64,000 nt of DNA from Crotophaga sulcirostris. Lineage: Eukaryota; Chordata; Aves; Cuculiformes; Crotophagidae. Below, in pieces: positions 46,790 to 61,310 of the stretch (its first letter is position 1; every line of letters begins with the position of its first letter). The notes beneath the pieces are model-generated. The model saw only the letters and a list, made by a program, of their open reading frames with translations. It did no database searches and was not told the origin of the DNA. The stretch is from positions 2,071,179-2,135,178 of the forward strand of contig VYZB01000016.1 of the NCBI GenBank assembly GCA_013397455.1, written 5' to 3'. The position numbers and the translations under genes were made by a program.

Positions 46790-47530
46790 AACTGGATGTT
46801 TCCTGCAGGAAAAAATAATGACAAACTGATCCTTAAACTTCTCAGGTCTTGACCTTGCCTGCTTAGTGGAGAGCGACGGTGAGGCAGATGTCATCTGAAA
46901 CAACTCTGTTGACAGGGTGATTGAGTACATTCAAAAGTTTTCAGTACAACACTGCCTTATGCCTTCATAATCTATGATCAGCACATTTTCATCTTGTCTA
47001 CTCTTGTCTGGCATTGCCATGTCCCTTGTCAGTCCTTCAAGAGCCTTGAGTATGACATAAAAGCTCATATGGTGGTTGTCAAGATATCACTTGCTATTTG
47101 TCAGACCAGGAGCTCCACCACAGATCTTTTATCCCCACAACCTATCTTAGAAAACGTGGCAAATCTGCTGGTAGGCCAGCTTGTTGGCAGCAAAGTCCTA
47201 GTAAACCAGCACAGTCTGATGAGTGCAACATTTTTATCTAAGCAGAATCTGGACTGCCTCATCATTCTGAACAAATCAGATTTGATGTTCCCTAGGCATA
47301 GGTGGTTTGCTAACAAGCTTGACAGACAGCACCACATAAAAGTTTCTGTTCTTTGCTCACATTGGTGGCAGCATTCTATATTTTATAGGGCAAAACATAC
47401 CATCTGTCAAAGTGGATATATTGCAAATAGACTCAGAATTATGCATATGTGCACTGTGATTAAGTGGGACAACATACACACACTCAGACATGCACAAACT
47501 TGCACACAGGCACAAAGGTTAAGATGATTG
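46790..47530. other. Unidentified block with long open frames on both strands
   Basis: The plus strand is open for 177 codons (46994-47527), and a 78-codon frame runs antisense at 47101-47337. Base composition is closer to 45 percent GC than the roughly 36 percent around it. A second antisense frame reads KALEGLTRDMAMPDKSRQDE and then NVLIIDYEG before a stop. I do not recognise any of these products. It could be a decayed processed pseudogene, an old transposon or a conserved non-coding element. Confidence 0.4.
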
Positions 47531-50500
47531 GTGAATACCTTCTTACACACCTCAGAACTATCACAAGGAAGCTAAAGATGGTAGTTTTCAGGATACTTGA
47601 AATAATGTACACTCAATTATTTCATTGCAGTTGAATTTACAAATTTATTCACTAGGTGGCAATGTAGTATGTAATTTGTAGCAAATTTACGGCAGAGCTG
47701 TACTAATCAGAAATAACTGCACTAGGTAAATGTTTTACATTGAATTCCAATAAAGAAACATTGATTAATTCATAGTCCTACTTTTTTATTTTATGCTTAT
47801 AAGAATTTGTACTCTATCTTCACTTTAAGTAGAAAATACATGAGGTTGTGTTAGATTGCAAAGCCCTCAAAATTCACTTAGATATTTAGAGGCAGCTCAG
47901 GAGAATCAGTAGACCCCATCAGCTCTAGTACTTGCACCTGAAGTGTCAGAAATGAAGTGTGATGCCAAAGGAGCATGTATAGCTCAGTCACCTCAGTGGG
48001 AACAGTTAATTTCAATGAGAAAAGCCTGGTTACAGCCAGGAATTAGACATACTCTATTAGAATGAGTTTCTGAAGTAGATCTGCTCTGGTTGTATCAGAG
48101 CTCTAAGCTCTAACGTTTGGAACAGAAGAAGAATGTGGATAGCTTGGTCTATGAGTACCTGGGATTATCTCTCCTTTCTCACAGCACTGATGCTTTAGGA
48201 AGTACCCAGAGGAGTCTTAGAGACATGGACTGGAGGTAGTAGGAGCACCAGCCCCATGGAGCTGGTGAGAGCTGGTAACAAGAGAGAGAGCAAGGTCTGT
48301 CTGTGAGAACAGGGTCTGCACTGCAGGGCCAGAAGAAGACACCTTGGAGTTGGAGACCGTCAGCAGGATGAGTTACAATTCTTGTTCTAAAATTCACTAT
48401 GCATGCAATGGATAGGCTGCCTTCATGATTTCATCAATTCAATATTAAATCTTTCATTTGTAGACATAAAATGTGAGATGTTAAAATGCAAATACTTTAT
48501 TATATAGAGCCAAGATGTTCTTTTTCTCATTTGCCTTGTGAATTAATTAAATACTTTCTATCTGGCAGATTCAATCTTTGCTGGTTTTCAGAATGACCTC
48601 TTGCACAGCTAATTGTCTGCCCAATTCTCTGTAGGCAGCCTTTTGCTTTCTCAGGTTTCATTATGTGACTTGACTGCTTAATTTGTTGTCTTTTAAGCTG
48701 TCCATACTTTTTATTCTAGGGCAATGGGCAATGTTTATATTTAGAAGTTTTTGCTGCCATAGTGCTTTATAACACTGATGGTTTCATCTGTCTGACCCAG
48801 CACTCTTTTGTCTTGAGCACTTTTCTGTCAAATTGTCTTAATTATCCCTCCGTTCCTTTGATAGATTGTACCCTTGCTGTAATTGCCAAGTGGGCAATAA
48901 TTATTTGGGATATATAATTATTTTTGGACTGGGGCCTGTTATACACCTTTGGGTTTCTGACACTTATGACTTGTTTTGTTAGAGGACCAGGTAAAAAGTA
49001 GCTGTTTACTGTTGTTAAAACATACACTGCAATTCAGGAGAATTTGTGCTATGTTTTATGTTTCTTTTTGCTGTCCATATTAAAAGTAAGCAAATCCTCC
49101 AAACATCAGAAGTCTTTCGCAACGGGAGGTGGCTCTGACCTTGGGGACAATGGGGCCCAACCTCCTAAAACCTTTCTTTGCCATTCAGTTTTATTAAAGA
49201 CATGTAGAGGCAACATAATGCAACAGAAGTTTAAGAACAATATAGGTTCTTCATTGGAGTAAAACTAATAAACCAAGGATACTTACCTGTTAAGTACTGG
49301 AAACCAGAAAAAAGTGGCCAGTCACCTATAAAAACTTCTACAACTCCTTTTGTTACAACTCTGGAAAGCCTTTCTGTGTTGTCAGAGTTACTATAGGCTC
49401 TGTGTATATGGAGATGACCAGTGAAATTCCTAACATGTAACAGCTTATTACAATATGTGATACCTTTCCATTTTACATATATATATGTATATTCATATGA
49501 TAACTGTGACTGAAGAGTTTTAGGACACTCCTGAGCCTGCTCAGCAACCCCAAGTGAAGTCTCCGTTGAGTTATATACATGCAAACACAGTTACACACAG
49601 TTCTGCTCCAAGTTTCTCTGCTAAGATTCCCACCTGTCAACAAGCTTTAAAGCTGCCGCTACTTGCAGTGTCTGAGAAATATGTTTTTGTTTTACAAGGT
49701 CTTGTTCATATCCCACACTGTCTTCTGCAGCTTCATTCAAGATCAGTGGCACAAGGAAGAACCTGTTGTTACAAAAATGCCAGCTTACAACACAGCAGTT
49801 ACTACAACAGCATTTCTATCCAGAATGTTATATAGTGTGAAATTTTTCTGGTTTAAATATCTGTATAGATTTGCTAATAATTTCTATGTATCATACAATA
49901 AAATTACTCACACAGATGGTTGAGACTGAACCCAGTATATCATAGAACTGTTGCTTGTAGCATTTTTGCTCACGTTCATGTAAAAATTCCATCACATAGC
50001 CAGGAACTATGTTTGGAAAGCTAAGTAGAAATCTGGACTATATACGCGAGTTAAGTCTGAATCCTTAAAATGTATTTGTTCTGAAGTCATCCTTACTTTG
50101 ACCACAAAATGACTATTTAGAAGTAATTTAAGTACACAGGAACTGATTATTAACCAAGTCTTTTCCTGCAAAGCTACTTTCCAAACTGTTCTTCCCTGCA
50201 TCCTTTAGTGTCAAAGGTGATCCAGAGAGTTGCTCCCAATGACTCACTTTGAGTTTCGTGCCTGGACAACGGGGCTGAAGCCCTCCTGGGAGAAAGCACC
50301 CTCAACCCTTTTTCCTGGAATAGTCTGATGAACAGAAATAAAAAAAATGTGCTAACTTTTAGCTTTGTTGGTGAAACCTGTTACCTGGTGACTGTAGTTC
50401 TTGAATATATGGAGGTTTTTGATACTGTAAGCACCACTAAGCTTATTGGCAAAGCATGGACCTTATAAAATAACAAGATGTATTAGAGGTAGTAGTAACC

Positions 50501-51399
50501 CTGCCTCTTCTAACCAAAGTAATCTGTGAAGGTAAAGTTTTTGATTATTTTACTGGCAAGCTTGAGCTGCTATTATGTAGCATGCATGTTGGATTTATTC
50601 AGATAATTATTGGAAAATGCCTCAATAATGTAGGTACTGAACTGTAGTGTTTTGTAAAATAACATAGAGACAACTTGCGCTCTTCTGAATGCTTTTGAAA
50701 ACATGGCCCAATATGCTTGCAAGAAATTTTAAGTAGAAGGTCAGAAAGGGCCAAATCTTTAGGTCCCTGCTCTGCTTTTATTCAGACTTGACTCTGATAA
50801 AGCTCTTACTCACTCCTGTGAGGGTTTTACCTGAACAAACACTGTGCAAGACTTACAATACCAGGACTTAGCCCACAAAAATTATTAGCTCAGGTCACAG
50901 TCTAGGCTTTCTTAAACAATTTATCTGTCACTTACTTATGTTATAAAAGTGCAGAGGTGATAAAGAAGTCATCTTTCAGGTCATATAGCAGTTTAAACTG
51001 CTGTGTCTCTGATTAAGCATCGTAGACAAAAGAGGATAATAAGATCCAGGGGAAGATGAGAAGAGCAGAAGTAAAAAGCTTGCACAGCTGTTAGAAAGAA
51101 GACTTACATTATTTTGCTACAGACTCAATAGGAGCATCTGATCCCTATTTCTTATGAAGTGTAGTTCTGACTGCCCCCAAATTGCTTTAAACATGAAAAA
51201 GATGAGACCACTGTGCTTAATAATGCTGTTAACACTGTGTCTGAAGATCTTTTCCTTCACTGTACCACACATAAATACTGCTTGGTCTTCATCTTTGCAA
51301 AATATAGAGGTAAACTTTAATTGAGGGCTTTTCTTTGGGGATCATGTGCCTTCAAGGGGAACAAAACTCCTATTATCAACCTAGAAATATAACAAGTTT
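47531..51399. other. Gene desert, nothing recognised
   Basis: No supportable gene or transposon. Short open frames only. Confidence 0.6.
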
Positions 51400-51690
51400 G
51401 AAAGCATTGTCGCGTAGAGATACTGAAACATTAATTCATGCTTCTGTGACATCTTGTCTGGATTACTGTAATTCCCTGCTTGCAGGTCTCACTTAGCCCT
51501 CTTTTCACAAAACAAGAACTTATACAATAATGCAACCACTGAGATTTTAAACATGCACAATAGCCAGTCATCATATGTCTCTGTGCTGCGATCTCAGTGC
51601 TACCTGCCATTAGGTACTGGATCGATTTTAAGATCCTGGTGATGTGTTTTAAAACACCACATGTATCCAAATGAGTTTTTGGTTCCCTAT
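51400..51690 (+). mobile_element. L2-like LINE fossil (end of reverse transcriptase domain)
   Basis: Plus-strand translation reads LSRRDTETLIHASVTSCLDY then CNSLLAGL. After a frame change come a degenerate VQN-A-type segment and IDFKIL--CFK, in the order expected for the end of the RT domain of L2-clade LINEs (family pattern SRLDYCNSLL...VQNAAARL...HWLPV...FKILLLVFKAL). It is not the CR1 type found elsewhere here, where the matching motif is RPHLEYCVQFW. Stops and frameshifts show it is ancient. Confidence 0.7.
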
Positions 51691-54600
51691 TGTCCAGGTC
51701 CAATTTTACTCAAGTGTAGAAATGTTGGGCTTTCATTTGTTCAGAGCGAGAATTATAAATCACTGAGTCCCCATAGCTTCTTCATGCAGCTATGAAATGC
51801 ACTTTGACAGAACAGATTTGGAGTGTCAGTCTTGTCATTGACTTAAGGTCAGGACTGTAGTGGGTTGCTTAACTTTTCTTTCTGTCACCATCATCTCTGT
51901 TTGTGTCAGGATATATTTAATAGAGCATTATAAGGCTTCCTTTTTTTTCAGTTGTTTCAGAGTTGCAGCATCCCTGTACTTTACAAAAGGGCTTTTTGAA
52001 TGCCAGCAATAGTGTTGGCATTTCTGATTTAAGAGTCATGAGAAGATTTTTATCGAAAGAATTTAAACCAGATAACACAAGTTTTTCTCATGCGGGTGTT
52101 GCTCTCTGTCAAAAAGATAAACTTACCTTACCTACAAATTTTGTCTATCACAAATAGGATAGGAAAAACATTTTTAGTTAGGCAATTGTGTGCTTCTTTC
52201 CTTTTATGTTTTGGAATAGGAAACAAACCAATTTGTTTATATTGACTGTGTACTTCACACAAATGCCTACAGAATTTACTATGCAAAAAAGACTATTTTT
52301 TTGTCTAAAACAGCTTACAAAAATGGTTTTACCTTGAAAATTATTGCACAGGTTTATTGGCTGCTGTAGATCTGTATATATCATGTATATTGCATGTATA
52401 TTTGGCATTTTTTCTGTCCCTGTCCCTCCCTCTTTTGACCATTATACATTGCTCATACTGAGTATATATTCGTGTCTTTAGTACTGAGTCTACATTTTGA
52501 AATCTTTCTACTGCTGAGCGTGATTAGTGGAAAACATCATCTGCGCATTTAGTCTCTATTACAAAGGCATGATCAAAAGAAAAAAAAGAAAATTTAAATA
52601 AACGAAAAAAGAAAAAAAGTCTTGCATCCACACTGGCTTCTAGTTATTTAAATTCTATATAGTATCTTACTTTCCATTGAAATGAATGAATGTAGGTAGC
52701 TTGACACCTAAATAACCTTATGGATTGGTCCCTAAGTGCTTTATCATTCTGTCATCCCTGCTTATGGCCAGGCTGCTGTATACTACTTTTCTGTTATTTT
52801 CCAGAATTTAACTTTCAATATAGGTATTCTATTACATGCATATGTAATATTCCTTTCAAAGCCAGGATGATGCATATCCTTTTTATTTAGCCCACCCTCT
52901 AGTTTCTTCTTGTCAGTTGCAGTTTTGATGATTGTAACAATATAAAAAATTCTATCCTCCAGCACAGCATGTATCACCTAGAGTAGGTGAAGAAAGGCCA
53001 GAGTATTAAAATTCCACACAAGTTCAATGTACTGTTATTAGCAGACCTGCTGAAGTTTGCAACTCCAGGTCTAAAGCGCTTGGTTCCTCAGTTAAGAAAC
53101 AAGCATGTCTTAAAAGGCTAGATCATACGTTATGTCCCCAAAGACTAACGAGCTTATGCTTCTGTGGAAGTTTTTTTGATAAAAAAATCCTTGTCACCAT
53201 TATAGACTTAAAGGTTTCCTGTGTCATGTTGCCTTCATGGATTCTTGGGCTTTACATCTCCAGTGGTACTAAGCAGGGTTGGATTTCACAAGCTGTTAGG
53301 TCTTGCTGTCATTTGGAGACATTTTACTGCTAACAGTCCTGTTGGATCTTAAACAATTTTGTGAAACTTTCTTTTCCAGGGAAAGTCTAATGCCTGTCTT
53401 ACTGATATCCTTGTTTGACCCTGAATGTAAGGGAGCATGTATCATCTTCCTGCTGGGTCTGTTCATTTCTGCACTGCCTACAGACGCCTATAGTTTCTCC
53501 ACCAGCAGTTAAATATTCCTTTCTGTGTTTGCTTCTGTGCCTGTATTCAAGGCCAAAGTCAGAAGTGGTGCATGTTACTTAAGATGATTCAAAAGGTCCC
53601 GTTAGACTCTGCTAGATCTATGTATACCATCTCTGTCTGTGTATAACATAATCTGTAATTTACATACCATGGAACTGCAAGAGGATTTAAATTTAAATAA
53701 CGGAGACTCTTCTTTCCTTTACACCTACTCGTGAGTCCTTATTATGAAAGCTATAGCAAGTTAGATTGGTATTTGATAAACAAAGGACAATTGTCTTCAA
53801 TGGAAAAGAACAATAGTCTTCCAGTAGCTTTCTGAAGCATGTGTTCACTCTTATCATTGCAATTTTCATCTTCCTGAGTTTCATGAATCCAGCGTTTCCT
53901 CCAGTGAATTGATGCTGATCCCTGCCAGTCAGTATTTTGAAGTTGTGTGGAGAAAAACTAAAAAAAACCTTTTCTTATTTCTATTACCCTTGTGGCATTG
54001 TGGTCTATGGTGTGCGGATTTTGAATGGGTTTTAGATTGTCTCTGGTTTAGTCTGTTCCATTTTCTTCTCCTGCTAATCTGCTGTGCTTAGTGTAACAAT
54101 ACTGTGAATACAGAAATACCCCTGGTCAGTGAAACTCTGAGAATCCAGGAGTTAAAGCATGTGGACATCCAACAATCATGATGCTGAGAGAGCTTGTGGG
54201 GTTCAAGATTGGATTTTTACTTTTCATTTTAAAGATGTGATAAACCCTAGCTAAATTCCTAAGTCTTTGTGTACTAAGTAAGGTTCATACTTCTTTCGCC
54301 TTTGCTTAAGGCATAATTACAATGTGAGTCAGTAGTTAGAATAGCTATGCATGTCTCATGTTTTTGTCAGCCAGTCCAAGCGCATTGCTCTTCTGAAAGG
54401 CAAAGCATGAGGCAGTTGGTTTACAGGCTGAGGAGGACACAGGAGATGGGGAAAGGAAGGGGAAACTCAGATGACCTTGTTCCCCCTCATCAACAACTCT
54501 GGAAATCAGTAGCAATGATGAGTGCCCATTCCTCATCCCGCAGGCTCTGCATGCCTTTTTGAAGGTTTCTTTAAAGGGCAGGGCCATCTTGCGTTAGGTC

Positions 54601-54952
54601 TTGTCATTTAGAGAGGAAAGGATCTCTACTAATTTCCCTCTGCTTTGTGGACTTGTGTCCTTCTTTCTGTATGTTATACCACATTGCCTCTGTAGATTGT
54701 GTGAGTTAGAAAGGTATTAGAGACTAGAAAAGTATTAGAGATTACTCAAATTGGATGTTAACTGGAACTGTTCTTCTGATGTTTGACTTAGCAATTTTCA
54801 GCTCTACTCTGCTAAGTTGGCAAGTGACCTGAGAACAGATCTGTATTATGGCTGCTGAGAGGCTTCTCAATTAGCAGGTAGGCTCTGACTAACCGAAACA
54901 TTTCCTTCACATTTACAGACTTTACAGTGTCTGTAAAGAAAATGAATCTCTC

Positions 54953-54969
54953 TTTTTTTTTTTTTTTTT
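54953..54969. repeat. Poly(T) tract
   Basis: Seventeen T followed by five C. It lies 14 bases after a perfect 8-bp inverted repeat (54920-54938). Confidence 0.85.
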
Positions 54970-57900
54970 CCCCCATACAGAAACATTACAATCCATTTTT
55001 GGTAGCATAAATTTTTAAAACAAGTATCTTGCAAAAATGTATTGGGTTTTTTTTGAGATTTTGTTTGTTTGCTTTTTTTTGGTTTTACTTTACCCTGACA
55101 CAACTCTATTTTTGTATCATATTGATGTTTCATGGCAAGAAGTTACATCCTGGATTTGAATTATATACTTTGGCTTGTCTGCTAGTTGTACGAGTATGTA
55201 GATAGCTATTTGCAATCTATGAGCCCTCAATTATGCAAAACCGACAATTAAATATTCCTATGAAATACTGTATGGAAAACCCTAATCATAACAAGAAACA
55301 TCTGTATTCTTTCCAGACTTAGTACTAGATGCTGAAACAAAGGAGAAGTCTCAAATATCTGTACTTCAGGTGTTAAAAATACTGCATTTCTTCAAGTTCA
55401 GGCAAGCTTGTGATAGTACTGAGGTTTATTCCCACATCTACTTGATGTAATTAACATGGTGCTGTAATTAACATAGTTTCTTACTAGGTAGTTTGTATGG
55501 GCCATCTTACTGCAGTGGGCATCTTGCTGCAGTAAACTGTGTTCTGAGTTTGTTAATCTATGGTTGGTTTCACATGCCACGGGAAGGAAGACGAATGCTT
55601 GATTAGTCTTTCAGTCATGTTGAAATAAATTTCTTGTGCAAAAATATGGTTTGGATGGGACTCAACATACACCGTCTTTTTAAATCACTATGATCCCGGA
55701 TTTGCATCCTGCTGTGTATCTTCTGCAGAATGCTGAGGAAACTTGCTTCCTGTTAGCTTCGAAGGGAGCTAAAAGCACTCATTACCATGCAGGATCAGGC
55801 CTTTTATGTTTAAAAATCAAAAAATTTATGTATCTTACCCTTAAGGAAGTCCTTACAAAATGAAAGGGATAAACTGACTATGAAGCTACTTTTGTGCTCC
55901 TAATGACTTTGGGAAAAAAATCTACAGGGATAAAATGAAAATGAAGTAAATAACAGCAGTGTCCCACAGCCTTTCAAAGGCAATATCAAATCATCCATAA
56001 AACTCTGTGAAAATGAATGTCCAACTAATCCACAAATGAAAGAGCTCAGATTATCTGTTTTTAAAAAAATAATTAATAGATCTGTTCTTATTTTGATGAT
56101 AAGCATTAGACACTGTCCTCAATAATAAAGGGTTTGGGGTGTTGTTGTACTCTTGGAAATAAACCTTTTAAATAACTTCCCAGTTTCCAGACCACTGGAT
56201 GTTTGAAAAGTTAATTTTTGTTATCTCCAAATACAAGAAGCTTAGCACAACAATAGCATTTCAAAGCCTCCCAGGTAAAGAGCCTTCAAAGAGTAATTCG
56301 CAATACAAATTCATAAAAGTCAACAGTTTAGACTACTCAATTGCTTTTAAGATTTTCATCAAATGCGTCTCAGCAGCTGAAACTTACCACTGATGCCTCC
56401 CAACTGAGTTAAAGTCAGAAAACACTGACAATGTTACATTTCTTTTTCTGTGGATTTTAGGCAGTGAGAGATAGCAACTGAACTTAGCCTCAATTATCTT
56501 TACAGATCTGATTGAAAGTAAGTGCACAAGTTAAATACTCTGGTACAAAAAATATTACATTTCACACTGTTATTGAGGTTTTAAAATTCTAATTGATAGC
56601 AAATTAATTGCTCAAATCAGAGTATATAAATGTTGGCTGCTCTGTGTAATTAAAATTCATTTGAATATAGACAAATACTCCCAAAACTCTTTCTGATGTA
56701 AGAAATGTACCTGTTCTAAGATCAACATTTTAGAAGACATTCAGAATTTTTGGGACATTCTATTCTTTTGTAAAAGGATGAACAAGTTCCTCATCAATGT
56801 GATGGTACTGTGTTTTTTCCATAAACTGTAGTAGAAGTTTTTCTTTAAACGCTTCATAACCACAGCCCAGTCTTACTGCTTCATTGTGCATTATCCTGGC
56901 AGAATCAGAAACTAACTGTAATACCAGAGAAGTGAAATTAACTAGCCCATGTCTGGGCTCCTTCTCTATGGGTTGGACAAGATTTTCAAAATGGTTTGGT
57001 GAATTGAGACATACTTTTAAAAATGTATTTTTTTTGACTTAAAAATATTACAGTTTAACCCTGATGCAGTTCCTCAGCATCACAGTAGCCATGTGGTTGT
57101 CTCTTCCTGTGTTAAGAATTTTGTGCTCTGTTTAAAAGTCTCTGTATCGAAATACTTCTAAATATGTGTCTGCATCTATTTATATGTATGTGTACATACA
57201 ACTGAATAATTTGTAGCTGTGTTCTTATGAAATAAAAAAGTTCTGTTTTAAGGCCTTCATTATTATTGTTTCAACATTCGCCAGTACTGATGTTTCAAAC
57301 AAATCCTGGTAACTCAGCAACTCATACAAGAGTGTAATCTGCTCCTGTGAGATACTTAGATTTTCTTAATAATTAGTAGATCTGTTTCACAGATTATTGG
57401 TATGATAGTATGTACTAATTATTATAGCAACAGGGTGGTCAAAAAATGAATATGAGGTAGTTAATTTTCATTTCTGATTACCAAAAGAGTAAAGATTTCA
57501 GTCCTTATCCAAACCTTTTAACCCCTGTGGTATGAGAAGAGGCTTTTTCATGAGATCTTAATTTTTCTCTCTCTTTCTATCTGAAAAAAACCCTCAAACC
57601 AACCCACTGCTTTTTAAAATTTTACAGCTACTTCTGGGCAAATCAGAAGTTTAATGGAATAATAAAGGGACATTTTTTTCCTTTTGCTTATCAGCTAATC
57701 ATGAGGCTCAACTTGGGTTCAGCCCCACTTCTGTTTAGCCTTGAGAAGACAGAGGATTCCAAAAAAATCCCAAATATTCTCCCTTTGATAATGCAGAGGA
57801 CATCATTTACATCTGGAGCTTTCTTCCGCTTGCAGAGGTGGCAAAGCAGGTTTTTTTTCAGGCATGGTTCTTCCAAACACATCTCTAAAATGTTAGCACT

Positions 57901-60605
57901 CCAAGGATGCCGTGGTGAATTGGCTAGAAAAAGCTGATTTCCACTTTTGAGAGAAATAGGGAGTGTAATTACTGTTTTGTTGTTGGTATTGTTGGCTGAC
58001 TTAATTTTTGGCGGGGGAAGGGGTTGATAGAAAGGACTCTCGTTATTATGTCTCTCTGGCTACCCTGGCATCCACCTTCCTGCTGTACAACCAAACCTTT
58101 CTCTTGCTGGCTCACTGCAGTTCTTTCCTCAAGTGAACTCTGTAGCTGTTGATTCACCTCTAACAATATCCCAGCCGTATCCTGATGACATTCTTTGTGC
58201 AGCCATTTCATCATGGGATTTATATTGGAAATAAACAAAACTCTTTGCAATTATGTCATCCAACCAATCTGTCAGTTAAAACCCAGTATCTTCCATATTT
58301 GAATGTGAATAATTTACCAACTGAAAATACAATCTTGCAAACATACTAAAGTGTCTTTGCTGCTTGTATTTGGCTCCACAAAACTCATCAGAGTATTTGC
58401 ATTAGTGTGGACAAGTGAGACCCAGAACTGGTCAAGTAGTTATTAAAAGTTAGATATCATAATGAAATCACTTGAGGTTTGAATGACAGAAAAAAAACCT
58501 TGGAAAATAAATAAATAAACAAACACAAAATTTCAATTAGGATTTCAACCATCAGGAGCGAAAAGAACAATGTGCTAGGATGTACTATGGATTTGCTCTT
58601 GGGGATTCACGTTGAACTTATGTGACACTGTAGTAATGAAAAGCTGTGTATTGGAACATGAACTGACTTCTTGTCAGTCAAAATATTTCCTCTAGCTAGC
58701 AGTGCAAATAAGAGAGGAATTTGGACTTCATATATGTTGTATTAAAATTCTTATCAGATGTCTATACAAAGTCTAAACCAATATTGTTTCAGGTTTTTCT
58801 TCTGTGCTTTTTTTTTTTTTTAACCTTTTTGTTCTTGGCACCTCCTTTTCATTTTACTTACAGTATAGAGCCAGCATATACTCCATTTGACTTGGCCTCT
58901 GGCTTTATCAACCTGATTAAGAACCAGAGTTTTTAGAATTCTAAACTAAAAAGGATACATAGAATATTTTTTCAGAATCACCTTATTCTTCTACTGCTGA
59001 TGGGTGAGGTTCCACTAGGCCCTCCTCCAAACCATTGTGTATGCAGATACTTCCACAGATACGTACCTTTCTGTAGCTGATGTTCAAAACTGACTTGAGA
59101 AAAAATGCATTGCTGAAAGGTGGTGGAAAACCAACCCAATTGTACTGTAAGTGGGGAAGGCATTGAGGCATTGTGAGGTGCCCTGAATTCAAATAGAAAT
59201 CAAGAAAAGTTTGGATTAAGCACATCAGAAAGGAAGGAAAAACCCAAACCCCTTCTTTATGTTATTTCTCTGCAGCCTGCCTTGCTTTTCCTATCAAAGA
59301 TAAAAATGTTCTCTTCCCTGAGGTTATTACTTAGGAGAAACCAATCTCTGTTATTCCACACAATTACCTCTGAACATACCTGGGCTCTTCTACTTTGCTT
59401 CTGAGATTCACATCTCAGACGGTTGCTCTATTTATCCTGAGTACTCCTTCCCTCCCTATTTCCTCAAAGCCTGTTCCCATGCTACCTCTGCCTCTGCTCC
59501 AACTACCTGCTTGTTTCTTTGAAGCACTGTTTAACCAGGAAAGGAGGAATAGGAGACAATTATAACCTCTTTAGTCACAACTACAAAATAAGATCCACTG
59601 ACATAAAATGATGCTCTCAGCAGACTGTATGAGTGTTTGAAATATGATGGCATATAAATTCCTGTGCTCCTTGGTTTACCTATTACTGACTTCATTCAGT
59701 GAAGCTGGATTCAAATTCTGTTCTAAAATTGCTGTAAACTGCTCTGATGGGAAGTTTGAAACTTACATTAGAAACTTACACGAGAATAAATAATAATAAA
59801 AATATTCAATTGAGGATTATGCAATCTGTTCAGAACCTCCAGTTCAGCAACTACAATACTGCTTATTTTATGTATTTAACACCGTTCTACCTTTCCATTC
59901 TTTTTGTGTATTACATCATCATCTTGATGTTTCCATCAACAAACCCTTCATAAATGCAACTGCTAATGTTTTATATTACAAGGGCACTTACACAGACATT
60001 ATTTGTATATTTTTTTGAACAATTCATGTGTTCAAGCTTTCTTTTATAGCAATAAGTACTAGTGACACTCAAGGCAATTCTTCTGAGGATTGTTTCAGTA
60101 ACTCTTACCTGCTGACTATACAGGAGAACATCCATGTGAGAAAGCCCGCTTGTTTTGAAGGAACATTGTGGGTCAGGATATGTTGTGTGAAAATGGAACA
60201 GATAGGGAAGACAGGACTGTGGATTCTTGGCATTAGCTGAGTATCTTGGAAAATGATGAACATGAAAATAACTTTCTTCATGTGAAATTAACAGAAAGTA
60301 AGAAGTATATAGTTTTGTCAATGATCTTAGATAAATGAAATAGGATTTCAAAATCATTCTAAAGAAAATAATAGAAAATAAAATATGCAAAAGAGGCAGA
60401 ATTGTATTTGCTATTCCATACAATGCTATTTGCTGTCTCATGTACTTGGAAGAAAGTTTGGAGTCTATGATATTAATTAGAAATTGAGATAACATTACAA
60501 TGATATCAGCTGACAACATGTTTTCATTACAAGGCTCAAATTTCCAAACTTTCATTAGAAAATCCCAGGTACAGCTCTTGTGTTTAATGCACAATATTTT
60601 ATATA

Positions 60606-60662
60606 TTAATACATATATATATATGCATATTTGTATGTGTATATTCTGTATATGTATATGCT
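60606..60662. repeat. TA/TG alternating purine-pyrimidine repeat
   Basis: Imperfect (TA)n and TATG/TGTA alternation in the gene desert. Confidence 0.75.
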
Positions 60663-61310
60663 ATTTTTCTTGGATTGCATGTTTTCCGAATACCACAGCT
60701 TTGTTGCTATTCTAGGTAGCCTCACTAAACAGTGCATTTGGAGATACTCGGTGTCCTTGAGAGCTGAACAGTTTGCATGTTCTAGTCAAGTGTATCCTTC
60801 TAAGCCTAAGAAGGTCATGGACATTGTCAGAAGCAGAGACCCAAAACAAGGAATACAAGCTTAACAATAGACAGCTTTAAAAGATAGGAGATTAATTTCT
60901 TTAGCCTCAATAACATTGTCACTTGCAATTAATTTGAACTCTGAGCTCAGAAGAATATGTACCTTACTTTGAAAATGAAAAATCGAATCAAGCAATTATT
61001 AGGGGAAATTTTTACTTTTATCTTCTATTACTACATTATTTTACTGTATTAGATTCTGAGTTTTCTGAATATTATACATGTCACAGACATGTATGATAGA
61101 TAGATTAGGATGCTAGAAGGAACTCTCACAGATGTAGTTAATATCGCTGTTCCTTATGACTTTGCTTTCACTATCATAAATATTTTTCACTATTATAAAT
61201 ATTTTACTTTTGTACCTAATATGTTAATAACTGGAAAATTTACATTGGGAGGTTCTTCAGCATTCAGTTTTTTCTTAGCTTCTTTTTCTGAGTCCTTTAA
61301 TTGGGGGAGG

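Noticed and set aside
59971..60594. 207-codon open frame on the minus strand, the longest in the window
   Set aside because: It lies in AT-rich sequence and its product has no recognisable domain. It has no start context or splice partners, and short frames overlap it on the other strand. It is most likely a chance frame.
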